Assembly (NCBI GenBank): GCA_030278955.1
Contig: JAOANR010000003.1
Location: forward strand, 62,572,195 to 62,636,194
Reading direction: 5' to 3'
Length of the DNA: 64,000 nt
Origin: Hygrophila difformis
Taxonomy: Eukaryota > Streptophyta > Magnoliopsida > Lamiales > Acanthaceae
Translations under genes and position numbers: made by a program
Part shown: positions 22,925 to 35,056 of the stretch, in pieces
Numbering within the stretch: the first letter of the stretch is position 1
Layout of the letters: each line of letters opens with the position of its first letter
The notes under the pieces: generated by a model
Told to the model about the DNA's origin: nothing
Seen by the model: the letters and a program-made list of their open reading frames with translations, nothing else
The model's database searches: none

Positions 22925-23530
22925 TTCACCATATTGATATACCAAAGCACTAAACAAGGTTTACCAAGTCAATGGGATATTGATTTACCAAATACTCACT
23001 GTGGTTTACCAAGCGAATAGAATATTGATTTACCAAACCACTCAACAAGGTTTACCAAGCGAATGGAATATTGATTTACCAAACCACTCAACAAGGTTTA
23101 CCAAGAGAATAGAATATTGATATACCAAACCACTCAACAAGGTTTACCAAGCCCATTGGATATTGATTTACCAAATACTCACCGCGGTTTACCAAGCGAA
23201 TGGAATGTTGATTTACCAAACCACTCAACAAGGTTTACCAAGCGAATGGAATATTGATTTACCAAACCACTCAACTAGGTTTACCAAGAGAATTGAATAT
23301 TGATATACCAAACCACTCAACAAGGTTTACCAAGCCCATGGGATATTGATTTACCAAATACTCACCGTGGTTTACCAAGCGAATGGAATATTGATTTATC
23401 AAACCACTCAACAAGGTTTACCAAGCGAATGGAATATTGATATACCAAACCACTCAACAAGGTTTACCAATCCAATGGGATAAATATTTACCAAATAACT
23501 CACCAAGGTTTACCAAATACTCACAAAGGT
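22925..23530 (-). repeat. 46-bp minisatellite with two TTTACCA per unit
   Basis: Thirteen units of 45-46 bp (consensus begins TTGATTTACCAAACCACTCA), each with two TTTACCA(A) words, so TGGTAAA lies on the minus strand. Variant units recur in the order 'ATACTCACC' type, 'GCGAATGG' type, 'GAGAAT' type, 'GATATACC..CCCAT' type, giving a four-unit higher-order repeat of about 183 bp (units 2-5, 6-9 and, shortened, 10-12). Confidence 0.92.
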
Positions 23531-23550
23531 TAGATGTTCCAAGTTGGCTT

Positions 23551-23797
23551 CGGACGGACGAGGGACGACCGTCCACAACACTACCAGGACCGTCCAACAT
23601 CACCCTTGGTGTCCTGTGTCTCGGGACGGGCGTGGGACGACCGTCCTCTACCCTACCAGGACCGTCCACCAGTAATGTTGGCGTCCTGTCGTCCGGGACG
23701 GATGTGGGACGACCGTTCTTGGCACTGCCAGGACCGTCTGTTATGAAATTAGGAGCCTGTGATGCGGGACGGGGAGGGGACGGCCGTCCGACTTCAT
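23551..23797. repeat. ~72-bp tandem GGACGACCGTCC repeat, E1-3
   Basis: Three to four copies of a unit holding GGGACGG..GGGACGACCGTCC and then ACCAGGACCGTCC about 12 bp later. Further single TTTACCA words follow to 23905. Confidence 0.88.
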
Positions 23798-24139
23798 AAA
23801 ATTTCTCACACTCCTTGTATCATTATGTGCTTTACCACAAGCACCAAATAGAGTTTACCCCACTATTTGGATGCTTTACCATTTATCCTATATGTTTTTT
23901 ACCAAAATATTTTTGTAGTGTCTTTGCCACAAATACCATATCATGTGCTTTCGTGAACACATCAACAACCAAATACACATAATGGATCAACAATCATAAT
24001 CCACCAACATCCAAACTTAAATTCCATAATTCGATGGACTTGGTTCACATACACCATATCATCCACATGCCATAGTCAAAATGAATTTCCTCCAAAAACA
24101 TCTAAATGTACTACACAAATTACTCAATAGACAAACAAT

Positions 24140-27100
24140 TCAAGTCTTTAAAAATAACTTCCCATCCAAATCCATAATAAGTGCATATGCATAATATGCT
24201 CTCATAAATCCCATGGACTTGGTTTTGGCTTCATTCCAGAATTCCGGGCTATCTCGTGCATATGCCTCGCTCCATAGACATACGTGCACACCACAATCCA
24301 TCGAACCTTCACTTTGTTCCCTACAAACTTTGTCCACGACCTCAGGCGACATTCTTATGCCCCACATATTGCAGCACGCTGACAGGAAATTTACCTACCA
24401 CAAATGGCACAACACAATATAATTAAATCAACTTGCAAACGAATTAATCCATACACGTTTTTTATATTATAAGGAAACTTACTATCTTCTTTCTCCTTGT
24501 CTTCGTCCGAGGATCCGTCCAATTTAGGGAATTCAGACCATACACCATGCCAACCTCAATATCGAGAACCACCAAGTACCAATGAAAAAGTGCATCATCG
24601 TTTATCGGGCAGACGATGTACTTTATAGTACTTTCCTTGATGCCATTAATTTTCCTTAACTGCGACCCACAAAACCCCACCATATGATTTAAGAATTCTT
24701 CACACTCAAGCTGGGTCCGATCCATCTTGTCCGTTGGGTAATGTGTGCGCATCACACTCTCAATGTTTTGCTGAAAATGAATTAAGAGACCAAATTAAAC
24801 ATATAATCTCTTTGTAGACGATCAACAACATTATATAATAAATATCCTCACCGTGGTCAGCGTGCTCAAGCAGACCGCACGAGAAGAGAAACCATACAAT
24901 TCTTGGTATTGAACCGACACAGTGAGTTGTAGGACGGCATCGATGATAGTTCCGGATAGGGGCTCATTCATCAACAAATTGATCACATCAGATACATGCA
25001 CCGAAACACCCTCCCCCTCCCACACAATCTTTCTACAAATTCAAAATGCATAACACAATCAACACCACAAAAGTACGATGCATTATCATTATAACTAATA
25101 AGCATGTATATTATTATTTACCCATGCATGTCGCCGTCTATGAACCTGTCCAGTAACCCCCTTTTCGCTGCATCTATTTCGTCCCGCCCGGACCAATCAC
25201 GTCTCCCCTTGTGTGCCTCAACAAAGGCGTCATCCCCAATGGATGCTATATCCAAGTCATCGACATCAAACTACGAAATTCAATAGTACCATATTAGCTT
25301 ATTTAATTAATAACTATTTCGAATAAATAGTTATAACATAGTAGACAACTTACCGGTTCTTCCAATGTCCCTCCTACCGGTTCCTGTAATGTTCGTGGTC
25401 GCCTTTTCTTTTTCTCCGGTCTTGGGGACGTCTTCGGATCAGTGTAATCAGGGTCCATCTTCTTCGGTTTCCGATCCCTCCTACTTTGGACATTCTTCAC
25501 CAAGGACGAGGGACTCTTCTTGTCCGCCTTTGGCACGACCTCCTCTTGCCTTTCATCCCTCGCCTCGTCCTCCTTCTTCCCCTCATCTATATTTTCCTCG
25601 GATCCCTTCACACTCTGTCCTTCTTTCTCAGTCCCCATTCCGGCCTTCATTTCCACATTATCTATCATCACCGGCAAATCTTCTTTAATAGCCTCATCCA
25701 CAACCATCAACGACACATCTTCCAATCCATGGCCATCCCCCAATACTCCGAACTCCCCCTGAATTGCACATTGCTCTTCTTCCCCCCTTCTTCCTCCTCC
25801 TCATTCTCCATTCCGAAATCCCCCTGATTTGCACTTTGCTCTTCTTCCCCCCCCCCCCTCTTCCTCCTCCTCATCCTCCGATACCTTCATGTAGACAACC
25901 AAGATGTTTTCAATACGAACAACAACATTGTAAGAGCATCTAGGAAAAAAACAAAAATTTAAATCCACAATTCAACATACCACCGCTAACACCCTAGCGG
26001 GCTCACACAACATCTTCTCCTTTGCCAATGGCATAAGCCTCACCACATCATTGCGAATCACCTCCCGTAATTCTTGCCGACATACTTCAATCTTCCCGCT
26101 TCTGTCAACCCATCTCGTAATCCTTGGAAATTTTACGACATTGATTGGCTTGCCAAACTTTGGCACCCTCTCATAAAACCATGCCTACAATTACATAAAC
26201 TCTAGGTTAGTTCCACATTATATAATACATAAGCACCAATATTAGTTTTAACAAACTTACCAAAAGCCCCACAGTGCAACCGCTCACATATGAGGATCTA
26301 CCCTCCACAAATCCTGTCATGGACTCGAGCAAATATGAGTATACAGCCGGTCCCCAAGCATACTCCCCCAGAATAGTTGTATCCTCAACGTAGTGCCATA
26401 AGTACTTAGGCGTTGTGTACCCGGTGGTGGGAAATAATAGACAGTTAAACACGAGCAATGCATACAAGCTTGCATACTCCTCAGGACTGCACCTCTCATT
26501 GCCCTCCACTACTCCGGCCCAATCCCGTAGAGCCTTCGCAATTTCATTCCTTTTAACATCCACACACCTGCCCTCGAAGAACTTCTTCGATATAGTCGGA
26601 TCGTGCTCCAACCTCTTGTCCACATGATGTCCTGAGTGCCTCAAACCAAGCACCAAGGAAAACTCACGAGCACTAAACTTTACTCTAATGCCATTGCCCA
26701 CTACAAAGCTCTGCGTCGCCGGATTAAATATTTCTAGGAGGGCTTGAAAGCGTGGGAGGAATGTACTCTCTTTGCTCACCTTTGTAAAATGGCCAAATCC
26801 GGTCGCCTCTATCGCCTCTCTTTGTCGTACCGACCACCGGACCTCCACATCTTCCACAATTTCCCGTAAATATTTCGCAGAACACCGAGGAGCTTGCATT
26901 TTTTTGTCATTCAAACCACCTAGTCATAAATACATGAAACCATCATTTAACAATAAATCAATTAAGCTCTTCCATTTGAATATTTGATGAAAAAAATAAT
27001 CAAATAACTCATGATAGCAATATAATGCAAAAGTGTCTCACCGAAATATCCACTATATAGCATGTACAATACCTCTTCACAATCTATTTAGGATGGGGAT

Positions 27101-28038
27101 ATCATATTCAAAAAAATTTGTCTGTAAATTTTGTTTCTTCATTCTATACAGTCTGCAATTTATTTATGCTCAAATTTTCATACTCAAGCGGACAATAGTG
27201 TTTGTATAAGCTCATACCAGGTAAATATATATAGTAAACAGACCAATAGCTTGAGAAGTGCCTAGATTGCAGTTGTTATCCATCAAATTGGAGCATAGAT
27301 CACTAATAATTCAATTTGATACATCGATGTGCATGCTTTGAGGTTAAGAGCTGTAGCATTAATAACACCGGCATTAGAAATAAAACTCTTTGAAGCCTGT
27401 AAACTCTTTCCAACATAAATATTTCTCCTTTTCCCAATATTTGATTATCTACTTGCTAGTTTCTTATTTTCATATAGAGAATGGAGTTTGTCTGAGCTCA
27501 ACTCAAGTCACCTATCAAGGCAGGCCCACAATGCATCCAAAGCAAGCTAACAGTAGTCAAGAAGATAGTACAGACCATTGAATCATGAATCATTGACACA
27601 ACAATGTCTTCCACAATATGCAAAACACTATATTGATTAATTAACACTACAATTACTTCCAAATTTGAGGCTTTTAAACCAATATAACTATTATATCATT
27701 TCGTCGAACACATTAAGTGCGAACTACGTTCACATACCTAATTACAACATTCAAAATCACTTCCCCTTCCCCAAATTCTACATATCAACACAAACTTCCC
27801 CTTCCCCTTCCCCAAATTCCAACACAAATCACATTAACTTGTACTTCAATTGAAATTGCAATATTAAAAATCACACAAATACCTCACTAATAGAATAACC
27901 TAACTCAATATTCAACCAACGATCCATGAACAAACCAAATAAACAAGATGTTAAAAACTGTGCAATGTTAAAAACTGTACCCGCACTACCACCTTCGTCG
28001 GCCTCTTCGGTTTGAGCCCTCCTCCTCTTCGGTGCCAT
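24140..28038 (-). CDS. E1 gene C: DUF1985 + Ulp1/C48 cysteine protease
   Basis: Minus-strand exons read as 28038-27981 (ATG, MAPKRRRAQTEEADEGG), 26919-26261, 26184-25981, ~25939-25354, 25270-25122, 25032-24852, 24770-24483 and 24394-24140 (stop). Exon 2 is a DUF1985 domain (FVVGNGIRVKFSAREFSLVLGL). The middle exon is acidic, then Lys-rich and charged. The last exons form a Ulp1-like peptidase: His in FHWYLVVLD, Asn at the usual Asp position (GLNSLNW, as in E2), Gln in REQSEG and Cys in MDCGVHVCLW. C48 enzymes cleave SUMO-type conjugates; the substrate of transposon versions is unknown. A duplicated 62-bp segment with a C-run at ~25760-25860 shifts the frame in the acidic exon, and the joint at 25981/25939 is unsure, so the full protein may not be made. 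The Ulp1 exons are open. Confidence 0.8.
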
Positions 28039-28478
28039 TTGGGTTTTCAATCGGCCAAAATTGCTACCTAGGTCTTCTAGTGCTCTACCGTTTCTCCCTT
28101 CTCTAGACACGGCCAAAATCCCTCTCTCGACCTAGGTTTGAGCTCTCCCTCTTCTCCGGTCAAAATCGCGTGTTGGAGCTCTCTCCGGTCTTCAAAATGT
28201 TGTTGCTTCCTTGCTCGCTCGGTGTATCTCCAACTCAACTTCGTCCTCCTCTGTTGTTTCTCTTGCTCGCGCGCGGGGTTCGTTTCTTTTGTGTTGTGCG
28301 TTTTTTTTTAATTAATGAGGTTGGTTTAATTTGTAATCTGTTTAGGGGAATAAGAGGGGGAGTGATGTATGAGTCAAAGTTGGAAAGGGGTCCCTATGTG
28401 TAAGAAATTGGGAATGGGTCTTTTATAAATTCAAACATAAATAAGGGGGGCCTTGACTCTAATTTGCCCTTAAATTTA
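28034..28478. other. E1 right end and target duplication
   Basis: Upstream region of gene C and the right terminus. The complement of 28388-28407 carries TTCTTACACATAGGGACCCC; the complement of 28451-28462 carries TTAGAGTCAAGG; the end GCCC (28466-28469) is followed by TTAAATTTA (28470-28478). Confidence 0.75.
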
Positions 28479-29139
28479 TTATTCTTTAGTATGAATGTTT
28501 AGCATAATGTCATCAAACATCTAAATTATTAAATTGATTGCATATTGAATTATCTTAATACAAATTATCCGTCTCTTCTAATATTTTCATGTTCATTAAT
28601 TTTATGGGTATTAAGTTTTTAAGTTTAAAACTCATTATTATATATTTATTAAAAATTATGAGTGCAAATAAATATTTATTTTTTAAATACAAATTAATGA
28701 ATTATGCCCCTACAATCTTACCTAATAAAATATAAAATTTAGTAAATTATGTCCAGACAGTCTTACATAATAAAATATATAATTAATGAATTATGTTCAG
28801 ACAGTCTTACCTAATAGTACAACTCTAGCAAAAACTTCATCTGTGAGACCTAAAATTTTAATCAGTTCAATCATTAATTATAAAATTTTTGTCACACATA
28901 TTATATTTTGCAAAATATAATATAGTCCTTTAGTATTAAAAATGAAATAATCATAAATTCTTTTAAATAATTATTCAACAAACCCACATTAAAGTAAATA
29001 ATTGTGTCAATAAATATACACTTACTTATTTATAATCATAAATACCAATTATAAATCTCTTTATTTCATTTTTAATATATACATTAAAAAATATATCCGA
29101 ATTTTATTTTTTTAAATAAAAAATAATACTATTATTTAA

Positions 29140-29318
29140 ATAAAAAGCTCGCGGGCCGGACCGCATAACCTGCGGCCCGCGTGTGGGGCAGGTCGGGCCC
29201 AGACATTTTGAGCCCGCCCCATTTAGGCCCGCCCCGTTCAAGCCCGCAAAAACGCGAGGGCCCGCGCGGGCCGGCCCGTTTCGCCCCGCGGGCCTGTTTC
29301 GACACCTCTATAGTGCAG
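29140..29318. repeat. GC-rich hAT-like terminal segment, right
   Basis: Partner of 15208-15385 in inverted order. The outer end read on the minus strand is TAGAGGTGTCGAAACAGG, which resembles common plant hAT termini. Confidence 0.5.
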
Positions 29319-29397
29319 TAGACTGTACAATTAATTAATCAATTGAAGTAATATTACTATTCTAGTGTTTACTTTTGAAAACATAAATACTTCCTAT

Positions 29398-29668
29398 GTA
29401 TTTAAATAATATTTAAATAATACTAACATTTCATGTTTTCACGTAATTCAATATACATTTTTAAAGAGTAATATTTTAAATTTTATAAAATAAAAATTAT
29501 AAAAATTTAATATTATAAAACTATGTGATTAGACGAATTTAACAAGATCTCACTAGTGACTAGACTATGTTTTATCTTATGTAATTTGTGTTAAAAAATC
29601 GAATCAAAATTACTTAATGAAGAGTGAATACTATTGCAATGTTAACTATTTTCAAATACGAGGGAGCA
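29398..29668. mobile_element. Stowaway MITE, diverged
   Basis: Starts TACTTCCTATGTATTTAAA and ends near TACGAGGGAG. The interior GATTAGACGAATTTAACAAG matches the other copies. It sits in the short gap between E1 and E2. Confidence 0.75.
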
Positions 29669-30415
29669 CTAGCTAGTACAACAGTATGATTATAGATAGT
29701 ACTTCATTAATGAGTAACATTGGGTGAACCAACCTTGGGCCTTGCAGATTGCAGCTAATGTGGGCCAAATTCAGCGAATTGTTTAAGGGCTTCTTACATA
29801 TAGGGACCTATCACAAACATACATTATGGTCAGAGACCCCAATTGGAAAACATCACATTTAAGGACCTCAATCTTTCAAAACCAAACCAACACACTAATC
29901 TAATACTATAATTTACTTAAACTAATCTAACTATCTTGCAAAAATACTTAAATGCCCTTGGGTGAAAAATACCAAATTACCCCCAATTCAAATAAAAAAG
30001 CCCTAAACGTAGTAGCAACGACTCAATCGGATGCTCTCCATATTCCTGCGACCAAAGCTCTCTTGGACGCATGGCGGCGGACGGTGGAGTGCGGCGGAAG
30101 ACGGCGGTGCACAGTGGACAATGGAGGCAAAGCTCAGGTGGAAGAGTAAGTGACTATGTGTTATTTTTTGTTTATTTAAATGAGTGGATGTTTTGAAAGA
30201 AATAGGGTGAAAATTATGAGTATTATATTGTGGTAAAGATCTTAAGAAGTTTGGGATAGAATGAGATACATTTGATGTTAAAAAAAAAAAAAATAGTTGG
30301 ATTCATCGGTAAGATGAAATATTTGAAAGATGGTGTTTGCATGGGCTTTGTGATAGGTTGATGTTGGGGGTTATTGAATGGTGATATTGTTTTGTTTGCA
30401 TTTGTAGAAAAGATA

Positions 30416-32327
30416 ATGATCATTAGTGGGGATCACTGCGAAAGTAGTAGCTTTACCCTACTCGTTATTTGCCAATATAATGATGAGAAGCACCCAACAT
30501 CTATAAAGAATGAGACGACGATGAATGATGTGCATATGGAGATGATAGAATGATGGCCAGATTTTGATCCTCTATTATACACTCTGAAATATGAAGCCCC
30601 CGGTGATAAGTTGCTTGTAAGAATGGAAAACGATACGGACATAAAATTGATGATTCAATATCACATGCTATCAAATGTACATTTGTGCAATGTGATAGCT
30701 AGGTCGAACGGGACTCCGGAGAAGAGGAGAATGTATGATTTGTTGTATGCTTAATATGTATCATTGATTTCGGCATGTTAACAATTGGTAGAATGACAAA
30801 GGAATCATCTTGTAGGGTAGAGAATGCGTGCGATTTCGAAAGCCACGATGAAATGGCTTTGGTGAGGATCGAAGCAGAGCATTTGGGTGGACGGTCGGGG
30901 GGCATTGAGCGCATTGAAGGAGAAGGTCAAACGTTCGAAAATGTTGAGCATTTTCGTCGCGTTCTGAGGACATTTTGCATTGCCACAAAGAAAGGATTCA
31001 AATACGTGAAGAATGGGAAGCACAAGGTTATCGCAAGATGTACAGTGGATGGATGTGGGTGGCGGGTATATGCATCATATCATAAGTCGGACGAGACATT
31101 TGGCATTCGGACTTGTACCCTACATCATGCTTGTGGTGTTAACCGTATAATGGATACAAGTCATCCACAAGCAACATCTAATTGGGTTGCTAGTTGGATT
31201 ACGGATACAATGAGAACCGCGCCGACATATAGGGCAAGACAAGCAATGAATGATATGAAGATTCTGTTTGCCATAGATATACCCTATCACAAAGCTTGGA
31301 TGGGGAAAGAAATAGCATTGAGAGAGATACATGGGAAAGACAATGATCCATTCAATAAATTAAGGGGTTTATGCCAATCCTTAAAAGATTCGAACCCCGG
31401 TACTATTGTTGACTTTGAGATATTCCCCGACATGAAGAAGTTCCACTGGGTCTTTATTAGCTTAGGCGCGTGCGTGTGGGGATTCCTGAGTGGATGTCGT
31501 CCAATGTTGTATCTCGATGGAACACACATAAAGACAAAGTGGAAATGACATGTGCTTGGGGCCATCGGCCAGGACGAGAACAATGGAATTTTTACCGTAG
31601 CATTTGCAAGTGCGTGTTTAGTTGATGTTAATGTTTTGTACCTTTATGCATACGCAAGTTTATTTGTATTTAATTTTCAATGTTTTGTAGTTGTTGATGG
31701 TGAGACCAACGAGAGTTGAGGATGGTTTTGTCAAAAGTTACGTGGAGCCATTGAAGCGCAAAGAGAGGACTACGATTTTGAGAAGCTCGTTTTGTTCATG
31801 GATAGGCACCCGGGGCTTATGAACGCAAAACGTGATATATTCCCACAAAGTTTGCATGCAATATGTCTACGTCATATGATAGAAAATTTTAAAACTGATG
31901 TACGTATCCCACTTTAAAATATCATAGTAACTCGTGATTTTTATTGAATTGAATGGATTATTTGATGGATGATGTGTACTTGATGTAACAGGTGATGTCA
32001 TCAAATCCTATGCACAAAAGGGGGAAATGGGGTAAAATTTTCCATAAGGCAGCAAAAGCAGCCACTGCAACTGAGTATGAGAAATATATGAAGAAGATCT
32101 TGGATACATTCTAGGAGCCTGCCAAAGAATTCATTGCACATTCTCGTCCGGAACGGTGGGCCAATGCATTCTTCCCCGGGATGAGATGGGGAATGTTACA
32201 CATAATCCAGTCGAGAGTTGGAACTCATGGATAAAGGCTACTAGAGGTCTGCCACCTGCTGCCATGGTGGATATGATAATATTGAAAGTTATGACAATGA
32301 TGTGTGAGAGAAGGCAAGAGTCAGCAG
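30416..32327 (+). pseudogene. E2 gene A: transposase with stops and SWIM deletion
   Basis: Exons by homology with E1: 30416-30732, 30816-31609, 31691-31899 and 31992-32327. Exon 1 has a TGA for Arg (GAATGATGG). Exon 2 has TGA for Gly after KTKWK (31546), exon 3 TGA for Trp after NES, exon 4 TAG after DTF, and there is an indel before VESWNSW. About 0.5 kb encoding the SWIM finger and C-terminus is deleted; the sequence jumps from the RRQESAG codons to the 3' non-coding GGTTATGTGG. Exon 2 itself is long and open (MuDR DNA-binding domain plus YLDGTHIK). The TGA codons after KWK and NES are shared with E3. Confidence 0.88.
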
Positions 32328-32559
32328 GTTATGTGGGCATTTCCATTTTTATTGGTTAATTGAAGCACAAACACTTGATTGTCATATATTGCATCCCATA
32401 AAATTTGGTTGTGCAATGAGGACTTAATTGGAAGTTGAAGTTGTGGATGTTGATTATGTTTGGGTGTATGTTGATATTTTTGTTGTGTTATTGTTCATGA
32501 TGGACATATCTGTGTAGTGATGCATGTATTGATGTTGTGGTTTGACAATGGATATGTGG

Positions 32560-34560
32560 TAAAAGATTATACATTGGTTTGGCAACTGGAAAGGGATGAG
32601 CAGTAAAATGGCATATTCTAACGTGGTAAAGACTTCAGTGGAAACATGGCAAATTCTGAACTTGTACTAAAAAAAAAGTGGGGACGGTGGGGTGGACGGT
32701 TTCGAGTACCGTCTGTATGACCGTCCCTTCAACCTAACGAATTGCACGAGTCATGGACGGTGTAGTGGACGTCCCGTCGAGAACGTCCGACAACGGTCCC
32801 ATTTAAACTGGAAGTGCATCGCATCACGGACGGTCATGGGACGCCTAAAATAAACCGTCCCTCAACCGTGCGTGTAGTTCTGGGTTCAACAAAGTGGCGG
32901 GACGGTCCTGGTGATATGAGGACGCACCGTCCTTCTGACCGTCCATATGTTTTTTGAAAATAGAGCTTGTGGCACGATTGGGGTACGGACGGTGATCCTC
33001 CTCCATGAAAAAATGTTGTATCCTTACACTGTGGTAAATCGCATGTTTTTATGTGGTAAGAATGACATGGTTTGTGGTAAACCAATATCATTACACGTGG
33101 TAAAGAACACATGGTTACACGTGGTAAAGATAACACGGTATATGGTAATTTATATATTACCATAGCTTTGTAAACAATAATTTTTTCTTTTTATCCGTAT
33201 ATATTTATTTATCAATTAATTAATTAATTAATTACTTTTTTATTTATTTGATAATTTATGTATTTATTTATCGTAATTCTAGGGATTAGGGTTAGGGTTT
33301 ACAGTTAGTGGTTTTTAAGGGTTATGGAGCTTGTTGGTAATTTAGAATATGTTTAGGGGTTTTAGGAATGTTGTGGTAAGTAGTGGAGCAAGATTGTAGT
33401 AATCTATCATATAATAATGGTATACCATGTAGTATAGATGTGGTAAACCAAATTATTGAACGTGGTAAATTTAATCATTCGCGGGTTTTGGGCTCTTTAA
33501 TGGAAGTCATTGTTTTGTCTAGATTAATTATTCGATATTCTTTATCTCAAATAATTAAAATTCTGTCCATAAGTATACTTATCATAAACCAAAACGAATG
33601 TATACACATGATTGAAGCTTCCACATTAACATGTCCCATTGTATATTCTATGATAATCTTATATAGGATGTCATACTAAAGTTCCAAATGTGTGTTTAAA
33701 TATTAATATGTTTGTGAAATCATATCAAGATATCGTAATGGTGAGGCGCGGCTCCTAAATGATATATTCTATCTTAGGTGCAAGATGAATAATGTTCAAA
33801 TCATGTTGTATTTCCGAATGTCGTTACATGTTTCACTAAATTGGCTAGAGGATACCAACATAATTTGCTTTGATATTTTTACCAAGATATCTTGACTCGT
33901 GGTCGCATTTGAATGAGTTATTGGATGTGGTTTTATTGATTTTCATATAATATAATGGAAAAAAATATATATTCTGAATGTGGTAAACGAATCTTCATCC
34001 ATGTGGTAAATGAATAGAAGACGAGGATGGTAAAGATTTGATGAAAAGTGGTAATGCATAAAGGATATAATTGGTAACTCCAGAATTAAGTAAGTTTGAG
34101 GTTGTGGTAAAACGGAGGACGGTGAATGTGACGGTGATTCCGGAAAGTCCCAAATGCGTCCAGACCAAAACGAAAAAAAAAATTTAAATAAAAATTTTGA
34201 AAACTAAAAACTTAATTAAAACTATTTTTTTAAAAAAATAAAAATTTAATTAAATACTATTTTTTAAAAAATGAAAAATTTAAGTAAAACTTTGGAAATC
34301 TTGTGGTAAACGTGCATTTGTTTATATGTAAACAATTGTATAAAAGTGGTAAATGTATAGGCAGAAAAGGTAAATAATTAAATTCCAATTTGGTAAATGG
34401 GACGATGTAATTTACATGGTAAATATTTATACTCATACGTGGTAAGTGAGTCTTGATATATGGTAAGAAGTATGTCAAATATGGTAATTGTGTATTAAGA
34501 ATTATGCCAAATAATTTAGATGTAGGGATAAAACGGTTTCTCTCCATTCTCATGCCCTAG
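32560..34560 (+). repeat. TGGTAAA array with GGACGG clusters, E2, left of gene B
   Basis: Numerous TGGTAAA words on the plus strand (for example around 33050-33150, 33430-33470 and 33980-34500). GGACGG/CCGTCC clusters lie at 32681-32995 and ~34113-34135. Position and orientation match E1 although the intervening sequence is not closely alignable. Confidence 0.83.
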
Positions 34561-35056
34561 CCCAGAATTCTGTTCAAAACTTCGTCCCCACATCACGGAA
34601 TCTTCCCTCTACTCTACTCCGCTACTCTCTCAAAAATCTCCGTGAGATCGTTGCCTATATTCTCCATCGAGCAATCTTCGGTGCCTACAGTTCGAACCAG
34701 GTATTTTCTTCTCCCCTCTACTCATTCCCATTGTCGTGCATTAGAACACATATTTATGGGGTTTCCTGTTGGGCAATACTCCATTTTTTGCAAAAAAATA
34801 ATGGGATTTTACCAAATCGTTTGGATTGTGATATAGAAGACATAAGTTTTGTATGCTTTTGTGTAATTATCTTAACCCATGAAAAACAATTAGATGTGGA
34901 AACAATTTTTGGTAATGGAGCGGTGAGTAATATCGACTATTATATATCTAAGCATTTGTACATTGTGCACATGTGGTATTTGATTAAATGTCTATGTATC
35001 TATCGGCTCATAGAATGTTATTTATATCTCCTAATACAAGTTTGTATTGCAGTGAA

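Larger units (their letters stand above)
15414..28469 (+). mobile_element. E1: 13-kb three-gene MULE (VANDAL/Kaonashi-like)
   Basis: A 13,056-bp element starting GGGCTTCTTACAC and ending AATTTGCCC, bounded by identical TTAAATTTA copies. A 9-bp duplication is the Mutator hallmark. The ends are only weakly inverted: both contain a TTCTTACAC..GGGACCC module and a TTAGAGTCAAGG..CCCCC module, but in opposite order. It carries gene A (16037-18420, +, transposase), gene B (21157-22457, +), gene C (28038-24140, -, DUF1985/Ulp1) and motif arrays around gene B. MULEs carrying Ulp1-like genes are known in plants (Kaonashi, VANDAL). The extra gene B and the mirrored motif arrays are the unusual parts. 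Confidence 0.93.

Noticed and set aside
24140..24394. Ulp1 exons as a host SUMO protease gene
   Set aside because: They lie inside the 13-kb element with perfect target duplications, and the gene carries DUF1985, a transposon-associated domain.
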